Positions 5,443 to 7,145 of a stretch of DNA of 7,145 nucleotides are shown here, in pieces (position 1 is the stretch's first letter; each line of letters opens with the position of its first letter). The position numbers and the translations under genes were made by a program. The stretch covers positions 1 to 7,145 of the forward strand of contig JBBQQT010000169.1 in the NCBI GenBank assembly GCA_038215555.1. Direction: 5' to 3'. The notes under the pieces were generated by a model. That model was not told the origin of the DNA, did no database searches, and was given only the letters and a program-made list of their open reading frames with translations. The stretch comes from PFJX01 sp038215555. GTDB lineage: Bacteria; Pseudomonadota; Gammaproteobacteria; Burkholderiales; Thiobacillaceae.

Positions 5443-6309
5443 ATGACTGATCTTGCAGCGAACATCAGCGAAACAGACACCACAGAAGCCATTATCCAAT
5501 CCAGTCAACGCATTACCCCGGAATCCACCGACGAAATCAGGCTGATTGTGCTTCGCATCAATACACCGGCCTTCTACTTTCTGGAAGGCCAGAACATCGG
5601 CGTCCTGACCCCGGGCCCGCATGCGTTTGGCAACAAAACGCATCACCGCTACTACACCATTGCCAACGCCAACAAATCGGCTGACGGCGAAGGAGTCGAA
5701 CTGGAATTGCTGGTGCGCCGCTGTTTCTACATTGATGAAGTCTCCGGCGAACAATATCCTGGTGAAGCCTCCAACTATCTTTGCAATGCGCAACCAGGCG
5801 ACAAGATCAGCCTCACCGGTCCGCACCGTAGTCCGTTCCGAATCCCCGCTGACAAGAGCAGCAACCTGCTGATGTTGGGCACCGGCACCGGGATCGCCCC
5901 ATTCCGCGCCTTCCTGCGCCGGGTTTATCAGGAACAAGGCCAATGGGATGGCAAGGTGCGTCTGTTCTACGGCGCCAAGACAGGCGCCGAAATGCTCTAC
6001 ATGAATGACATCAATCAGGATCTGACCAATTACTACGATCAGGCGACATTCAAGGCGATTCAATCGCTCAGCCAAGGCGTGCTAAAAGATGAAGGCGATG
6101 CACTGCAAAATGGTGTCGACGCCAATGCCAGCGAAATATGGGCACTCCTGCAAGCGCCGAAAACCCACGTTTATCTCTCCGGCATCAAGAAAATTGCGGC
6201 AGCCTTCGATGCAAGCATGGCGAAAATGGCTGGATCAGAGGCGCAGTGGGCAGCAGTCAAACAAGTGCTGATTGAAGAAAAGCGCTGGTCAGAACTGACT
6301 TACCATTAA
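5443..6309 (+). CDS. Plant-type ferredoxin-NADP reductase-like flavoprotein
   Basis: The 288-residue protein has an FAD domain (about 25-135) with RYYT (69-72, the RxY[ST] flavin motif) and PGEASNYLC (106-114, phosphate-binding type), then a nucleotide domain with GTGTGIAPFRAFLRR (146-160), LFYGAKTGAEMLY (174-186) and VYLSGI (243-248), and a C-terminal aromatic Tyr287 as in plant FNR. It should shuttle electrons between a pyridine nucleotide and ferredoxin or flavodoxin. Aligned without gaps to spinach FNR as I remember it, residues binding the NADP 2'-phosphate are changed (Arg235 to Leu209, Lys244 to Gly218, Tyr246 to Ala220), and in the active site Ser96, Cys272 and Glu312 become Thr72, Ser246 and Leu285. 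Nucleotide preference and partner are therefore uncertain. The ATG at 5443 has only a weak GGA at 5431-5433; an upstream TTG at 5386 is unlikely. No ferredoxin domain is fused, unlike BoxA-type reductases. Confidence 0.85.
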   Translation: MTDLAANISETDTTEAIIQSSQRITPESTDEIRLIVLRINTPAFYFLEGQNIGVLTPGPHAFGNKTHHRYYTIANANKSADGEGVELELLVRRCFYIDEVSGEQYPGEASNYLCNAQPGDKISLTGPHRSPFRIPADKSSNLLMLGTGTGIAPFRAFLRRVYQEQGQWDGKVRLFYGAKTGAEMLYMNDINQDLTNYYDQATFKAIQSLSQGVLKDEGDALQNGVDANASEIWALLQAPKTHVYLSGIKKIAAAFDASMAKMAGSEAQWAAVKQVLIEEKRWSELTYH

Positions 6310-6327
6310 ATCGATTCCGTGCGCGTC

Positions 6328-6352
6328 AGTGCAGTGCGCATCACTGTGCACT
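6328..6352. terminator. Hairpin between convergent genes
   Basis: AGTGCAGTG (6328-6336) pairs with CACTGTGCACT (6342-6352) across a 5-nt loop with a 2-nt bulge. It lies between the stop of the FNR-like gene and the stop of msrB, where both transcripts must end. There is no T-run on either side, so it is only a possible bidirectional terminator. Confidence 0.35.
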
Positions 6353-6353
6353 A

Positions 6354-6803
6354 CTAATCGCCTTCGACAAAACTGAGCGAAACCGAGTTAAGGCAATATC
6401 GCCGCCAGGTCGGCGGCGGACCATCATCGAAGACATGACCGAGATGACCGTCGCAACGCGCACAACGAATCTCGTCTCGAATCATGCCGTGGTTAACATC
6501 ACGGACAGTCCGCACATGCTCCGGATCAAACGCCTGATAGAAACTCGGCCAACCGGTGCCCGACTCGAACTTGGCGGCAGAACGAAACAGCGGCAGATCA
6601 CACAAACGACAGTGATACACACCGCTGGCCTTATTTTCGAGCAAACCACCACAGAACGGAGGTTCAGTCCCCTGATGCAGAATCACCCTTCGTTCTTCAT
6701 CATTCAACCGAGAAACACAACGCTCCCGCTCTCCCTCAGAAAGCGGACTCAGGTCATGACCAGAAGCTGAAACATGCGGTGATATCGGACAAGATTGAGA
6801 CAC
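6354..6803 (-). CDS. msrB: Peptide-methionine (R)-S-oxide reductase
   Basis: The 149-residue enzyme reduces the R form of methionine sulfoxide in proteins, using thioredoxin as the usual reductant. Family marks are GTEPPF (45-50), two zinc-binding CxxC pairs (Cys65/Cys68 in CRLC, Cys114/Cys117 in CARC), SGTGWPSFYQAF (81-92), GHLGHVFDDGP (119-129) and RYCLNS with the catalytic Cys137. Extra cysteines at 5, 29 and 51 are candidate resolving residues; Cys51 sits in the TEPPF-x-G loop. There is no signal peptide, so it is probably cytoplasmic. The GTG at 6803 is chosen because a G-rich Shine-Dalgarno (AAGGGGGG, from 6815 to 6808) lies 4 nt upstream; a longer frame from a TTG at 6860 has no such site and adds a non-conserved extension. 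It is convergent with the FNR-like gene. Confidence 0.93.
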   Translation of the reverse strand: MSQSCPISPHVSASGHDLSPLSEGERERCVSRLNDEERRVILHQGTEPPFCGGLLENKASGVYHCRLCDLPLFRSAAKFESGTGWPSFYQAFDPEHVRTVRDVNHGMIRDEIRCARCDGHLGHVFDDGPPPTWRRYCLNSVSLSFVEGD

Positions 6804-6837
6804 AGCACCCCCCTTAAAAACGACAGTTTCGATTGAA

Positions 6838-6849
6838 CAGTATCTACTG
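6838..6849. promoter_or_regulatory. Small palindrome upstream of msrB
   Basis: CAGTATCTACTG is a 5-bp inverted repeat with a 2-nt centre, 35 nt upstream of the msrB GTG. It overlaps the region where a promoter would be expected (TTGATT at 6856-6851 on the minus strand is a possible -35). It could be an operator, but the evidence is only its symmetry and position. Confidence 0.2.
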
Positions 6850-6904
6850 AAAACCACCAATCAAGGGAGGGTAGCGAATTTAATACGGGGCTGATATAGA
6901 CAAT

Positions 6905-6942
6905 AAAAAAACGGATATCTCGGTCGCCCAAAATATCCGTTT
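6905..6942 (-). terminator. Rho-independent terminator downstream of the tRNA-Asp scar
   Basis: AAACGGATAT (6909-6918) and ATATCCGTTT (6933-6942) form a perfect 10-bp stem with a 14-nt loop. On the minus strand the stem runs directly into a T-run (complement of the A7 at 6905-6911), the classic arrangement for terminating a leftward transcript. It lies 10 nt beyond the tRNA-Asp 3' end and is most simply the original terminator of that tRNA gene. On the plus strand only a short T3 follows, so it is mainly leftward. Confidence 0.8.
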
Positions 6943-6952
6943 AGTAATGTGT

Positions 6953-6972
6953 TGGCGGAGTGGACGGGACTC
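6953..6972 (-). other. tRNA-Asp 3'-end fragment, probable attachment site (attR)
   Basis: On the minus strand these 20 nt read GAGTCCCGTCCACTCCGCCA. This equals nucleotides 57-76 of a tRNA-Asp: the end of the T-loop, 3' half of the T-stem (CCCGT), 3' acceptor strand (CCACTCC), discriminator G and encoded CCA. E. coli tRNA-Asp has the same sequence apart from two acceptor bases. Directly upstream (6973 onward) the sequence no longer fits a T-arm, anticodon arm or D-arm, so the gene is not complete. The piece is followed by a terminator, as a real tRNA would be. Tyrosine recombinases commonly integrate in the stretch from the T-loop to the tRNA end and leave this kind of scar. Deletion of the rest of a tRNA gene is the alternative. 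Confidence 0.75.
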
Positions 6973-7007
6973 CATGTGTTACGTCCGCCCCTCTGCCAGA
7001 CACAAGC

Positions 7008-7145
7008 GTAAGCGTCCAACGGCCCCACCTACAAATCCCCTTAAACCTCTGAGACCTTGCTGCATTTTCAAAGGAGCGGGGAATGACGAAGCAAGAAAGG
7101 GCGGAAGCCTGGCGCGGGCATCTTGAAAGCTGGCACAAAAGCGGT
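7008..7145 (+). mobile_element. IS66-family element, left end, cut by the window edge
   Basis: The sequence GTAAGCGTCC starting at 7008 matches the GTAAGCG-type terminal repeat of IS66 elements, and 75 nt later an IS66 TnpA-like gene begins. IS66 elements usually make 8-bp duplications, so ACACAAGC (7000-7007) should recur at the far end, which is beyond the window. It lies about 35 bp inside the putative island from the tRNA-Asp scar. Confidence 0.75.
7083..7145 (+). CDS. tnpA: IS66 accessory protein TnpA-like, first 21 residues
   Basis: The frame encodes MTKQERAEAWRGHLESWHKS and a further Gly to the window edge. This matches the start of IS66-family TnpA-like (OrfA) proteins, which carry ERAxxWRxHxExW-x-xSG before a helix-turn-helix and are followed by TnpB and the TnpC transposase. 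AAGGAG at 7071-7076 lies 6 nt before the ATG and supports the start. Only the N-terminus is visible, so integrity is unknown. Confidence 0.75.
   Translation, partial: MTKQERAEAWRGHLESWHKSG

Noticed and set aside
6435..6770. Plus-strand 111-codon open frame
   Set aside because: It is antisense to msrB, whose zinc and catalytic cysteines are all in place.
6804..6860. Longer msrB from a TTG at 6860
   Set aside because: No Shine-Dalgarno precedes it and the extra residues are not typical of MsrB; the GTG at 6803 has a G-rich site at proper spacing.
6953..7030. A complete tRNA-Asp gene on the minus strand
   Set aside because: Only the last 20 nt fit; no T-stem 5' half, anticodon arm, D-arm or 5' acceptor strand is present upstream.
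6941..7138. Minus-strand 65-codon open frame at the right end
   Set aside because: It runs across the IS66 end, the tRNA-Asp fragment and the terminator stem and has no recognisable domain.

Overview
The window looks like a stretch of proteobacterial chromosome, most likely betaproteobacterial (Nitrosomonadales-like is a guess). The reasons are the moderately high GC, the protein families present (HDOD protein, tyrosyl-radical NrdB, YceH/UPF0502, plant-type FNR-like reductase, MsrB) and a tRNA-Asp 3' end with a CCACTCC acceptor strand. A backbone block is bounded on both sides by mobile DNA.

Left edge (1-432): the 5' part of an IS1380-family insertion sequence, with its transposase on the minus strand running off the left edge. 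It appears to have cut into a plus-strand gene whose last ~45 codons survive at 433-570 and overlap the next start codon as ATGA. The backbone then reads: HDOD-domain protein (567-1448), nrdB (1493-2611), a 313-nt spacer with strong inverted repeats, a secreted OmpA-family protein with a 15-bp tandem repeat (2925-4283), a Cys-rich 61-aa protein (4288-4473), a translationally coupled 65-aa membrane protein (4470-4667), yceH (4690-5313), an FNR-like flavoprotein reductase (5443-6309), and convergent msrB on the minus strand (6803-6354).

Right edge (6905-7145): reading leftwards on the minus strand there is the last 20 nt of a tRNA-Asp gene (6972-6953) followed by a rho-independent terminator (6942-6905). 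The rest of the tRNA is absent. This is the usual scar left at the distal end of an element integrated into a tRNA 3' end, so the backbone probably stops near 6953 and a genomic island or prophage extends rightwards. Within about 35 bp of the junction an IS66-family element begins (7008), with the first 21 codons of its TnpA-like protein at the window end.

Functionally, nrdB makes the radical subunit of ribonucleotide reductase but nrdA is not next to it. The HDOD gene sits just upstream and may be co-transcribed. The OmpA-like protein probably anchors the outer envelope to peptidoglycan and is followed by a tightly packed run of small genes and yceH. The FNR-like enzyme and MsrB are both redox proteins but are convergent, so not one operon. 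The points most worth a second look are the tRNA-Asp att scar, the FNR-like reductase that has lost most residues for NADP 2'-phosphate binding and part of the active site, the repeat-bearing OmpA protein, and the coupled small-protein pair.
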